This document shows, in pieces, positions 38,325-50,729 of a DNA stretch of 64,000 bases. The stretch comes from Hepsetus odoe (Eukaryota; Chordata; Actinopteri; Characiformes; Hepsetidae). Positions within the stretch are counted from its first letter, which is position 1. The number at the start of each line of letters is the position of its first letter. The stretch lies in assembly GCA_017165825.1 (NCBI GenBank), contig CM029367.1:15796310-15860309 (forward strand), written 5' to 3'. A model generated the notes under the pieces. That model did not search any database. It was not told the origin of the DNA and worked only from the letters and a program-made list of their open reading frames with translations. A program made the position numbers and the translations under genes.

Positions 38325-38823
38325 GTAACAAAAAAGTAAAATTTTAGGTAGGTGGGAAAATGCTGTAAACAAAGAATGCTTTCAAAATGGAAGTGTTAAT
38401 CATTTATTTATCATCCAACAAATGTAGTGAATGAACAGCAGAATTAAATCACCAAAGTATTTGGTGTGACACTCGTTAAATACATCAGTTCTTTTTCTAG
38501 GTACACTGCACAGTTTTTGAAGGAACTCGCTGGTGGTTGTTCCAACATGACTGTGTTTCAACCTCTGTAGTGACACTGATGACTACTGCACTCTGTTTGC
38601 AAAACTGGCTGATCATACACCGACTATAATCCTACAAACCCTGATCAAAGTAGTGTACCTAGAAGAACTGATGCTGGTTTGAAGGCAAAAGGTAGTAACA
38701 CTAAATATTGATTTGATTTAGATTTTTCTTTGTTCGCTCACTTTGTATTTTGTACATTGATAAAAATAAACAATCATTATTTATATTTCTGAAAGCATTC
38801 TTTTTTACAGCATTTTTTCACAC
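38325..38823. mobile_element. Long-TIR Tc1-derived transposon, copy 5, truncated at adaptor
   Basis: Recognisable left TIR (attttaggtaggtgggaaaa) next to (TA)n at 38299-38324, and right TIR up to acagcattttttcacacc. Many one- and two-base deletions relative to copies 1-3. The right end stops about 20 bases short of the family terminus, exactly where synthetic adaptor begins. Confidence 0.75.
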
Positions 38824-38826
38824 CGG

Positions 38827-38900
38827 TTAGCATGGACTATGGCGATCCTTGGTGATCATGTCGTCAGTGCTTGTCTTCCTAAGATGTGTATAAGAGACAG
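38827..38900 (+). other. Synthetic library adaptor (stLFR-type, Tn5 mosaic end) left in the assembly
   Basis: The last 19 bases (38882-38900) are exactly the Tn5 transposase mosaic end agatgtgtataagagacag. The preceding bases, starting ttagcatggactatgg at 38827 and including cgatccttggtgatcatg, match from memory the single-tube long fragment read (stLFR) bead/transposon adaptor. This is not genomic DNA. Confidence 0.93.
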
Positions 38901-40574
38901 TATATATACAGCCTTTCTCTTGAGTGTTTTTACGTGTACAATAAAGGCAAGGGGATATAAAAAGTTATGTGTGTGTGTTTTTTTCTTCTAAATGTCTTCA
39001 TTTGATTACTTTCAATGATGAAAGAAGAAGATCTTAAGGGCAATTTCTATACAGACACTCAACAGTGTACCTAGCTCTAACAACAGTGCTAACAATAATG
39101 AACAGCTATTTTCTATTTATGAAGGTGCAGGTTTTACACACTGAAAGGTACTGTGTGGTCAAGTCTAAAATTAAAATGTGCTTGAAGTTAATGAAGAGCT
39201 CTCCAGACAGCAGCCGTGTTTTAAAGAACTCCCGCACTGCAGAGCAGACTCAGTGTGGCTAATACATCTTCAGAGCAGCCATTACATAACCATAAATCAA
39301 TTAACAACCTTTAACATTAATTTTAGAGCAAACAGGAAAACTCCTCCCGTAGCTGTCTGTTAAATGCCACCAGCACCATGCCCACACATCCCATTATTGC
39401 CTGCTTCCTGGCATCAGCACATTCCCACTTAATGGGTTCCGAAAGACCAATATCCAGCGGACATACACCATTACACTCTATTACAGTGCCGGCCCTCCAC
39501 ATACATGTGTGTCTCTGTGTGTGTGTATGTATAAGCTTTTGCTTGTTACAAATTAAACAAAACAACAAACCCATCTTAGAGCTGCCATTGCCACCGGCAC
39601 TTTGTAAGAGAGGAGAGACAGGTATCAAACAGAAGGCAACAGTTAAAGGACAGGACATCAGTATGAACCTCCTCCCCAGTCCCCCAAATCTTTGCACATT
39701 CTCTATGCACAAAACACAGTTCTGTCCTCTGTTTCAACACGTCTTCTCAAAATTCAAGGTCGTCAATGAAAAAAGTAGGTGAACTCTTGTAACTTGTAGA
39801 ACCTCCTTATTTGTAATGACCTCAAGATGCTTTCTGTAACTATTCCCATAGGCAAGAAAAAGGAGATTGCCTTAATATCTCTATAGTTACCCTTAGACAC
39901 CAATGAGAACAGATGGAAGGACAAAGGAGACTTCTGCTTCAGCCTTCTGCTACTCAGACATTTCTCCTGAGTAAAAGACCTCAGTAAACTCACTCTGTTG
40001 AGATTTAGTGAAGATCTCAGTACAGTCATGCTCACAGATTTGCTACCAACAACCTGTTCTTTATCTGTAATTGGACTAAAGGGAGAACTCAAATATATTT
40101 GCTTCAGATCTTGACATTAAAATATTGCAATGTGACAGAGCTGCGGAGTCTGACATGGTTACAGTTAAATACACATAATAAGGTATCGTGTATAAGGTAT
40201 GTGTACCACCCCCCTCCGCACACTCTATCAAACTGTAGGACTTTTTTTATTTGGCCTGCTTCGCTTGTCCCACTAGGAAAGCAAAATAAATGCATTAAGA
40301 AAGAAGGGTTGATGAGAATCTATAGCTGAGAACAAAAAAAAGCCAAGAAAATTTTAATTCCAAGCCTCTGAGAAACAGGCCATTGAAAAAGCGTGAAAAA
40401 CAACATAGTTCTGAAAAAAACACACAGGGTCCAACAGCTGGGCAGGGCCAGTGCATTCATTGGGGTGAATTAGGCAGTTGCTTAGAGCAGCACTTGTGAA
40501 AAGGCCGCAAATCTGACCAAATTATTCCCACCAATGAAAAAAATTAAAGAGTACTGTAAAGTAGGAGGCATTCG
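38901..40574. other. Non-coding sequence after the adaptor join
   Basis: Unique sequence. The 129- and 134-codon overlapping opposite-strand frames at 39,323-39,782 show no family resemblance. Contiguity with sequence left of 38,827 is doubtful. Confidence 0.5.
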
Positions 40575-40675
40575 ATGAGAAAGTGAAGTGAAAGTGACTA
40601 TTTGTCTTTGTGAAACACAGCAAAGCAAACCGTGAACCACAATGAAATGCATCCTCTGCATTTTACCAATACACA
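40575..40675 (-). repeat. tRNA-derived SINE tail fragment, type B
   Basis: Reverse B-type tail: gtgaaagtgactatttgtct, then gaaatgcatcctctgcattt. Interrupted at 40,676 by a younger type A SINE. Confidence 0.7.
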
Positions 40676-40685
40676 ATGTAGTCAA

Positions 40686-40819
40686 GTCAGTCAATCAGTC
40701 AGTCAGCCATTTTCTGCCGCTTGTCCCAAGTGGGGTTGCGGAGGGCTAGAGTCCATCCCAGCTCACACAGGGCGAAGGACGGGGGGACACCCAGGACAGG
40801 TCACCAGCCCATCGCAGGG
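40686..40819 (-). repeat. tRNA-derived SINE tail, type A, 5'-truncated, with 10-bp target duplication
   Basis: Flanked by atgtagtcaa at 40676-40685 and 40820-40829. Contains only the 3' half (cgcttgtcccaagtggggtt to ccagcccatcgcagg), preceded by a (gact)n-like run. 5' truncation with a target duplication is the signature of incomplete target-primed reverse transcription. Confidence 0.8.
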
Positions 40820-40829
40820 ATGTAGTCAA

Positions 40830-41806
40830 CTCAAGTCAAGTAATCAAGTAGGTTTTTAGTGTCATTTCAACCACATACACAGTGCATAGTGAAACGAAAT
40901 AACGTTCCTCCAGGACCCTGGTGCTACACATAAGACGACATAAGACATGACATAAGACACAAGACAAGACAACCAGACAAGTACAGACAACAACAGACAG
41001 AACAATAGACGGAACATAAAGTACATTCATCTGACGGAGAGCCACAGTGTTACGGAACAAAACAGCACATGTTTTTGGCAGTGTGATGGAGCAGGAATGT
41101 TGTGGTTAAAGTGCGGGTGCAAAAAATAAATACTAAGTAATAAGTAATAAGTAAAGCAGTGGTAACGTGATTATCAGTTTAAAAGTCTGATGGTCAGGGG
41201 GAAGAAACTGTTTCTCATCCTGGAAGTGGAGGCCCGTATTCTGCAGAACTTTTCCCTGATTGTAGGAGGGAGAAGAGTGTGTGGGATGGGTGGGAGGGAT
41301 CATCCACAATGCTGGTTGCTTTGCGGATGCAGCAAGTGGTGAAAATGTCCTGAACAGAAGGCAGAGAGACATCGATGATCTTCTCAGCTGTTCTCACTAC
41401 CCGTTGTAGGGACTTGCGGTCTGAGACGTTGCAATTCCCATACCAGGTAGTAATGCAGCTGCTCAGGATGCTATCGATGGTTCCCCAGTAGAAGATGGTG
41501 AGAATGGGTGGTGGAAGATGGGCTTTCCTCAGTCTGCGCAGGAAGTAGAGACGCTGCTGGGCTTTCTTCGTGATGGAGTTGGTGTTGAGGGTCCACGTGA
41601 GGTTGTCTGTTAAGTGAACACCAAGAAACTTGGTGCTCTGGACCATCTCCACAGGTTGAGGTGTTGATATTCAGTGGAGCGTGGTCCTGACATGGTCTCC
41701 TGAAGACAACAACCATCTCTTTAGTATTGTCGACGTTCAGAGACAGGTTGTTGATTCTACACCAGTCCGTCAGCAGTTGGCAGCCATGTCCAGTCCCAGG
41801 TTAGCA
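40830..41806 (-). mobile_element. CR1/L2/Rex-type LINE fragment, 5'-truncated
   Basis: On the minus strand this encodes the C-terminal part of a LINE reverse transcriptase: VVVFRRPCQDHAPLNINTS, then after a frame change near 41,650 EMVQSTKFLGVHLTDNLTW, KKAQQRLYFLRRLRK and SVQDIFTTCCIRKATSIVDD. It then runs into a 3' UTR ending near 40,830. Only the last ~200 codons remain and the frame is broken. Superfamily clear, exact clade not. Confidence 0.8.
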
Positions 41807-41811
41807 GTGAT

Positions 41812-41875
41812 GGGGATGGTACCTTGCTCAAGGGTACCTGAGGTCAACCTATTGGTCTGGGATTTGAACCTACAG
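41812..41875 (-). repeat. tRNA-derived SINE body fragment
   Basis: Reverse fragment with ccttgctcaagggtacctga and ctattggtctgggatttgaa. Joined to the upstream end of the LINE fragment at 40,830-41,806. Confidence 0.65.
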
Positions 41876-42633
41876 CCTTTTTATTACCTATTAATATTAC
41901 CTTCTATTACTGTCTCTTTTCTGTTCATTTAGCACTGATTGGCTACCAAAAGATCATCTTGTGCATTAATAACTAATTTTTCAAAGCAAAGATTTAATTT
42001 AGTAATGTTTGTTGGCTTAGTCTGTCTAAACACTACATGCAGCTGTAGCACTGATATAAAATACTGGCATAATTGGAGCTTTTGTGCAGAAACTTTTAAA
42101 GAGTGTTATTTGTGTATCCACTATCCACTGCAAATTTTGCAGGACTGAAGTACAGACAATACACAAAATGACAAAACGTCATGCTGGCCCTGCCAAGGGT
42201 GCACAACTTTGGTGCTACAAGGCGGATGTCTATCACACTCTAACAGCTCCCCTATTGAATCACACTCACTAAATTCACTAAATATTAAGGGAACAGTAGA
42301 CTCAGGTGTGTTGGGTGCCATTCATCCAGGATCAGAGCTGTACCTCCCTCTATTACACAGCGTAAGATCCTCCACTGGAGGTAATGATGTTTGAGTGGAG
42401 GAGCTTTGTTACAGGAGATTTTTTTTTTTACTTTTTACTTGAAAGAAGTGAGACTTTGTCTTTAAATGAGAGCCACTAATGAAAGTCATTTCAGCCCACA
42501 CAGAGTGACAAACTTTATGTGATGCACTCTCTCTTTTTCATTTTCTCCACTCTGTCTTTTCTGTACACACACCAGGATTCCACAGATGGCCCAGTGTCAC
42601 CCATCAACAACAAAATCCATCAGAATAATGTGA

Positions 42634-42763
42634 CATCACACATACACACACACACACATTCGCACACACACGCATGCACACACAGCGCACGCACACTTCC
42701 AGATCACTGCTGCAGTGAACCATCTGTGAGCCAGAGTCTGATTTATTTATTCAGAGATAAGCA

Positions 42764-42813
<50 letters not shown>
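42634..42813. repeat. (CA)n microsatellites
   Basis: Imperfect CA array 42634-42690 with cg steps, and a clean 45-bp CA array at 42769-42813. Confidence 0.95.
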
Positions 42814-42816
<3 letters not shown>

Positions 42817-45800
42817 CTCCAGTCTCCTCTCTCCACCTTAGTGAGCAACAAATGGGCTGGGAGTGAAGAGCTGGGTCCTCTATCTTCATCTGAAGAAAAA
42901 AAAAATCTCAGTCTACCGAACAACATTTCTCTCTCTTTCCCTCACTGGATAGAGGGAGATGCAGAGATAAATAGTATGTCTATCTCATATTCTGACAGCA
43001 TTCACAGCTAAAGGGGTAACAGCCGTGGGACACTAACACCGGTCCCACAGCACTAAAGCAGAGAAACACTAAGAGACATCACACCCTTCAGCTGTAGCAC
43101 AATGACCTCACAACTCCTAAACCCAGCAGTAGACAATAATAAACTCTCCACCAAAAAGGAAATCAGCTCAAAACTAAAGGAACTGATGCATTTTTAACCC
43201 AGTATGTATCTGCTGCTTCTGTATCGTATGGTTGAACCCCAGAGACAACCATTTTGAAGCAGTGTCAGAGAATCCGTTCACTCAAAACACATTCCAAATA
43301 GAAGCCACTGGAGAGAAGCTGAATTCAGTAAACACTTAAGAAAGATGTATTTTTCATGTAACACATTCATTCAAGTCTTCAGTTCTGAATTGAAACTTAA
43401 ATTCCCTCAAATTCGCAGACTGAGATGCCCACTGTGCCGTTGTCCTTTACATTGCTTCCAAATAGTATTTATTAACATCCTAAGATCATAAATCTTATAT
43501 ATGTCATATCTGTATATCACAATGTTATGTACATATTATTTATTAACAACAAAAGATCATAAAGGTTTTGTAAATATTGAATTAGTATTGATAATATTGA
43601 TGTTAATTTAATGAACATCGAAATGTAAAGATCTAAATGAGATCAACAACTGTTCAGCCATTATTGAGTGCTGTTGAATCAATGCTGGAGAAATGTTTGA
43701 CAAGGTTGATTGCCCAATGACCGATGTCCAGTGCAATAAGCAAGACTGATGCAACGTCAAAGATGTTGCTCTTGCCCAACCCTAAATCAACTCTGTCTCA
43801 AATTGGAAATATCCAGATTTTAATACAATTATTATACATGCCCAGCTAAACTTGGAAGGTCTAAAAAGCTTGGCATTAGTTTAGACTAAAAGCATGCATG
43901 GTTTGCTTTAATATCCTTGCCTCAGTAGAGAATGCACATCTGTAAACATAAACATTCTATCGCACAGTGTCCCACCTCCTTCGTTTCTGCAATCTTAAAT
44001 TCAGCCTTTATGGCCACAAACATTTTGTTTACATCGACTCATTCCAGTAGGAACACAGATTTGTGAAGGAAAGACATTGCAGACGTTTCTTAAGCTCTAC
44101 TGACTCTCTCTGTAAACTCCAACATGAGCCAAAATAGTAGGAGTTTGACTCTGCTGTTTGCATTTAGGGCCTTGCAGCATTGTTCTTTATGTCACTCTCT
44201 GCCGCTTCCTGCATTTGGAGCTTAGCTGATGAATTTCTTGAGGCAAACATGCTTCAGTGTCAGAACTTCTACTTTATGGCTCTGAAATCCCTGATTGCAG
44301 CTTAAAGACCTATAGGAAGCAGGCTGTGTTTTAGTGTATCTGTGTGTGTGCATGTGTGTGTGTGTCACAGGAGAACAGAGATAGGCAGTATTCCCTGCAG
44401 TCATTTCTTATCTGTAATTGTGCTCTCAGACAGAGACACACTCAGAGTAATTAAACACCAAACATTGAATACTAATCAAAATTAATTAAACACACACACA
44501 CACCCACACACACCCACACACAGCTCAGTGTTTCCCTCTATGAATTAACAGCCTGACAAAACAGTTAACCAGCCTGTTTAAAAGTATTATGGCACCCTGC
44601 ATATATGAGGGCTACCCTATGGGAGCTCATCACTCTTACAGTCATTGAAGAGTGCACAGATATGAGTGAGTGTGGAGTCAAGTGAAGTTGCCTTAGTCAA
44701 GATGTCCACTCATGACAAGAGTAATAGGTCCCAATTGACATACAACTGAGATGAGCCTTGTCCCAAGTAGTTCCCACTAAATTGCACATCTAAATAACCA
44801 GACCCAGACCCAAACACAAAATCACAAATCTGTGATTCATTATTCATTGCTTGAGTCACTGATAATCTCCTTCAGGTATAAACTGGTACTTGATGTCATA
44901 GACTCGCATTGTTTATTATCAGTGTATGTTTATAATTAGATTTGCTGATCATACCAGACAGAAAACAGCATCCAATTACCTTCCTGTGCTGAAGTTCCTC
45001 TTGCTGATTGAGGGCAGCTTCTGTCCAGTCAGCCACTTATCCATTATGTTTTTTTTAACACCTGCTGTAAACTCTCCACACACTGACTGACACAAGATAA
45101 ATGTTCAGTTGATAAGGGTTATAATTTTTAAATTATACCAACTGCTTACTCACATTAACGTCATTCTACTTGTGCCATGACAATATTCTATTCTATGCAT
45201 GTCAGTTTTGACATATTTATCATAAACCTACCCTCTTGTGTCTTCATTCTCTTAAAGCAAAAGACACTTGACAGAATCCTAACCTTCACTTCAGCAGCCA
45301 GGAAACACTCTTTTAAGAACAAAGAATAACCTGCATCAATTGTAAACAGACCACTTTCATGCAAGAACCAGATAAATATCCAGACTTTGACACAAGAAGA
45401 TTGTTTTCCTGAAAAAATCTGGTTCCGTTAGCGCCTTACAAAGCATTAAAGCAAACTCAGACACACATACACACACACACTGACAAAAGGGGAAACACTT
45501 TGCACAGGAAAAAGGCCAGCAAGCGGACGGAAGAGAGAAAAAAAGAGCAGGATCACATTAGCATAACCCTGAAGATGTCCTGGAACAGCATTACTGCTCA
45601 TATTACAGCAGAGTCCCATGTGTCCTCGGGCCTTTAGGTGAAACTCCTCCTAATGTCCTCATTACTCTTTTCCAATGGCAAAGGTGACTAACATGTGAAT
45701 TCCTAATTAAAACAAATTCAGAATAGTAAAGCTGCGAACGTTTGTTAATGCATACATAAAGACATCCCAGCTTCTCGTCCTTTATTCTTTTTTCTTAGCA

Positions 45801-48800
45801 AACCTGCCAGCTCCCTGGCTAAGCATTCAAGCATTCTTTGCTACATACACAGCCTAGAGATTTTTTTTTTAATTACACCAAATATTTATATTAAGATATA
45901 AAATTACAAAGGAATAAAGAAAAAGCAGTCTTTCTCTAAATGACAGTGTTAAAAGGGAAATGTTTTATAGTGAAAATATAAACAGGCATCGCAGTGTATT
46001 GTATACCAACAAGGCTAGGGTAATTTGATATCCATTTTCAAGTCCAAATCAAATTTGGTAAAATGTCTTTATATTGGGTTGACACATTGGAGTCATTTTT
46101 GGAGTGCTGATGTTTTTGCAATTGTTAATGTGGGTGAATGTTAAAATAACAAGAACAACACAAAGAAAGAAAAAAAGTAGGATGTGAACTGGAAAGAGCA
46201 GCAGCTTATTCAACTCATTCAGATGATGAATAAATGTTAATGTTTTTGACAGTGTGTTGCTGATGGTAACAGTCAATATGATCTATATGTGCATGGTTGC
46301 ACAGTAATTAGTAAGAGTCCAATTAATGACCTGACTTTGGATCCGCTATAGGATTACATTAACGACTGAAATGACAGCACAAATCAATAAGACAAATAAA
46401 GGAGTCAAACTTTTAAACTGGGAGGAAATCCTGGAATTGAACAGTTTTGGAATTTAGGGGTATAACCTGTCGATGGTATTAGCACTAAGCCCTTTTCTTC
46501 AATGTCTAAGACTGGTTTTGAAGTAGGACTGTTTAATATTATACATTACAAAAGGGGGACCAGTGTTTTTGATGTTTGACTTGATTTACAATTTATATTA
46601 GTATTGATGGACCACCTTAGATGAACAACCCATTTTTACACCGCTGTATAACTTTAGCACCATTCGTTTTGTGTTTAGTCAGTTATGGCCTCAGATCTTT
46701 AATCCTTTCAACCACAGAGAATGAGAATTCCATTAAAACAAAATTAACATTTTCTCGATTTTCTGGCCTATGTGCTCATCTTGACTTTGGTGTGATGCCG
46801 TCATGGCACATTTCCATTTACATTCCTGGTCCTAGTACTAATGACTGTTGCCCATATGTTTTTTTAATCAATGACCTGTGTTTGTAAATGGTAGAATGGT
46901 GATGGATCACCTTGAATCAGCATTTAAGGTTGAAAGAACATTTTTGAAATACAAATCTTCAGGCAAATGAACTGACTGGGTGATGAAGCAGGATTTACTG
47001 AATTCATCCTCTGCACACAGAGCACACAATCAATTAGACTCGTTCCGCTCAGTTCCACGGGGGAACTGAATTGAACCAAATTGAACAGAATGCATCAATA
47101 TAGTAGTGAAGATGGCTGGATTTGTCAAGACTAGTAATCAACATGTCATGTCACTGTCACCATCTGCCAGAAAAAGGGGCTGTGTGCTATGTTATGTAGG
47201 AAAAAGTATATGCATAAAACAACATCCCTAGCTTAGAAAATACATTGTCACTTTGTTGGCATGCAGCACTTGGCGGTTTGGCAGGGAGAAAATTCAAAGA
47301 GCACCCGAATATGAAATATGCTAATGTTCCTGAGTAGGCTAAATGGGTACCATAAATTCAGTTTCGGTCCTCATACATTTATGGGTCAAAGCTTTATAAG
47401 AACTGTAGTGCCTGTGCTTGAATACCGCCAAAGTAATGTCTGAACTTAGAACGGACTCACTGTGGAACTAAGGACAGCAAAGTATTCCTTTGTGCTGTGC
47501 CCAAAGGAAGAAGGCAATTAATCGCACCTTGTCACAACTCTGTGATTATTTTATTTGAAAGAAAAGATAAAGGAGTGCAATTTGTTATTCCCACTTGTTT
47601 TTGAAACTAATTTTCCTATCTTATAGATTCCACAGCAGTGACATCATTCTTCATATTGGTGATTTTGCCACCAGGTCATGGGGTTAATGAGGACTAAAAA
47701 TATTGCAGATGCTGAACTGACGTGTGTTTTAATGTAGCTTGATTACTTGAGGACTATTTCGAAACTGCACTGCAGAATAATAATAATATGCCTGGAGAGC
47801 AAAAGAAGCTTTGGCAAGCCAGCATAATAGATTTCCATTTAGAATCCATTCTTTTGACACAGAGATCTTATTCTTGAGCTTTCTTTTGGCTTTTCAAATA
47901 CCATTTATTGTGAACAAAGTGACAGACATTAAATTTAACACTAAATTCCATTTGAACCTAAGAAAAAACATCTCTTGAAAGCCACATGTTCCTGAGGAGA
48001 GTAGTGGGAGGATCTGAAAGCTAAGGCATTTTATTTCTTTCCCGTCTGCTCCATGGATGTTCCCAGAAGCTACTCTGGTTAACAGTTCTGTGAAGCCCTC
48101 AGTGGTGCCCATTGATAAAAACAGAGAGGAGACATTCAAAGCCACCCACAGTCACCAGTACACTAAAGGAGACATAAGTGAGCAGTTCTCAAATTAATTT
48201 AATCGTTTGAAGTTCTGCTTTAGACCCAAACTGTCAGTTCAAACCTCAAACATGCACTGACTCTAATTTTTGTTGCTCCATTTGTTCTAGGAAGTCTTTC
48301 ATTATTCAAAAAATGAAATATATAAAAAAAAGAGCAAAACACATCAATTAAATGTCTGAATGATTCCAAAAAGAAAAAGAAGACATCAATAAAAATTGTT
48401 TGGTAAATTTTAATTTCCTTACTTTCAGAGAAAGCCAAATGCAGAGTGTTAGAGGGGAAAAAAACATGAAGTGTGCAACTTTGTTTGTTTACCTGGGAGA
48501 GGAATGAACAGTAGGAGAACTAGGGTCTGCACAGTATTAAGTAATACTGAAGTTACCTGGCTAACAGTTCTCGGAGTTAAGCCCAAAGTTGAGGACTTCG
48601 TGTTTGGGTTTACGAGTTTGGGTTTACTTTGTGAAATGTCCCCCCCTGGAGGTTGTGTCATTTGTTTATGAGAAGAAAAAGATACCTAGAACTCTAAAAA
48701 CCTTCAGTTTTTTGTATATGGTTGAAAACAAATGTTTGTGGATGGTAGACTAATGATTTATAGAATATATGAAATAAATATGATGGACAATTTAATATGC

Positions 48801-50439
48801 AAATATGAAACAGCAATAATGATGCAAGTAGAAAACGAGCTTGCATAAAAACCCAATTTAAATGTGATTACTGTGGGCATTTTTTTGCGACTGGGAAAAA
48901 AATATATATTCCCTAATTTAGTACAGAATCATCAGTCAGCTGAATAACAGATTTCACGCTGAACCAGATCCAAACATGCAGTGAAATTTTCTTCTGATTT
49001 CTGCTATAATTGTGTTTGGGGTTTGCTACTTTATGATTGCAAGCAGGAGCTTTTTAAAATGACTTCCTCTGAAACCATCAGTTATGGTATTAGGAGTGCC
49101 CTTAATCTGGTGCCTTGTCACATTCCACTGGAGAAACTCTCAGAACGAAGCAATCCTGAACACCAAAGAATAAAAATACGACATAATATGCAAATGAATT
49201 GAGCATAATTATGCAAAGGTTTGTGAGTGCAAGGGAAAAACACAGAGCTATGGGGAGATTACGGAATATAGTAAATGTCTCACAGCCTCAAGCAACTCAC
49301 ACGTCCTAAGAGTAAAGGGCATCTATTCTATCTACCATGTGAACATGGTGATGACTAACTAACACACACATTCATGCACTCTCCAAGCTGACAGGTTGGG
49401 ACACATAAGCAGCATCAAATTGCACTTCCTGCTTTAAAATGCATGGCATTAAAGTTTGAATATTTGCAGAGATCCTGTTGTCTGCAATATCTTAGTGCTG
49501 CGAGATACATTTCAAACCAGCTTCTTGGCTGAGCTGTCAGGTTCAAATGACCATAAATGGACAAGTTTCTTTATTCTCAGGAGGAATAGAGTAGAGTAGA
49601 GTAGAGTAGAGTGATCTTTGTCAGGAGGATTAGATTATTCTTCTAAAATCAACCAAAGGCATGCCTAAAGTACAAGTGAAGTCTCACAAGTGACCTCACA
49701 CTTAGCTCAGTCAAAGCTCAGTCAGTCATTAAGATGTTCTGAGTGTAATGAACTCAAACATTTCAAATCCTAATGTCAGGCATAAATGATTACAATTATG
49801 AGCGACTTCAGTTGTAACCTCTGGAATAAATTCTACATTGCCGAAAATGAACACAACTTACCATGTCAACAACCTGCCCTGCCAGTCAGCGCCCTGTTGG
49901 ACGTCACATTGCTGTTATCTGTTCTAGAGTTTTAGATGAGCAAGTGACAGAAGACGATGGCAGGCTGTCAATCACTGCCAGTAAATTGCCTGAATCTCTT
50001 TTCAACAGTGCCCAAGGTCCAACACTGCCCCCTAATGGAGAGCATAGCACAAAGGGGCTGGTGTTCAGCTTGATGCATACAGACAGAAACAAAGTGTTGA
50101 TCATCACATTTATTAGACCCTGAACGAACACAGCCTAACTATTTGATATGAAGTGTTACCCTGGTAACTGTACTTCAAAGGAATCCTTCTAAGTACACAG
50201 AAGACCATAACACACTGCCACCCACTGGTTTCACTAACAACAGCACATAACCTTAAGATGAGATATGTACATATCATTTCCTAGCACATAAAAATATGGA
50301 CATTTATAACGAATGGTCATCCATTTATTTAACAACGTATCACAGACCATTTCTACTGGATATTACATGTTATCTTTACATGTCATCAGATGACTATTCC
50401 GCATTCATGATTAAGGCTTCTGTTATTACATGATCCAGT
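42814..50439. other. Non-coding sequence downstream of ap5s1
   Basis: 7.6 kb, mostly unique and AT-rich, with short CA patches (44,490-44,521) and the AGAGT array. In human, MAVS lies beyond AP5S1 (recalled). No CARD-coding exon was recognised here. Confidence 0.5.
49584..49612. repeat. (AGAGT)n pentanucleotide repeat
   Basis: About five copies of agagt. The only pentanucleotide array I noticed. Confidence 0.9.
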
Positions 50440-50729
50440 GTCAGATAAAGCGTTTTTAGTTCTTTATTGAAAATATTCCCATCAGAGAGTAAAAACACTT
50501 CTGGCATAAAATCTAGGGATGCAGCCATTCGGGGCATGAGTAGTTCTTTGAGGTACAATCTTTCAGGCACCTTCTTCAAAAGGAATTTTACAGAATCTGT
50601 TCAGATATTCAGGACAGAACTGTCTCTCTTCATCCTTATCTTGCAAAACACTGCAAGGCAAGTTCCTCTCAAAAAACAGCTGATTTATACTGACCACTGC
50701 ACAAGTGATACAGCTCCAATCCCCCAGCT
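50440..50729 (-). other. ap5s1: ap5s1 3' UTR with poly(A) signal
   Basis: Sequence after the ap5s1 stop. The first minus-strand AATAAA is at 50468-50463, about 260 bases downstream, with a T-rich stretch beyond it. A second AATAAA at 50332-50327 could serve a longer form. Boundaries are inferred from the hexamers only. Confidence 0.5.

Noticed and set aside
39323..39782. Overlapping 129- and 134-codon frames on opposite strands
   Set aside because: No family resemblance, no splice context, and the (TG)n/(CA)n patch accounts for part of each.
49863..50131. 75-86 codon frames just downstream of ap5s1
   Set aside because: Tested as possible last exon of ap5s1, but the true exon 3 is at 50858-50730 with matching phase and homology.
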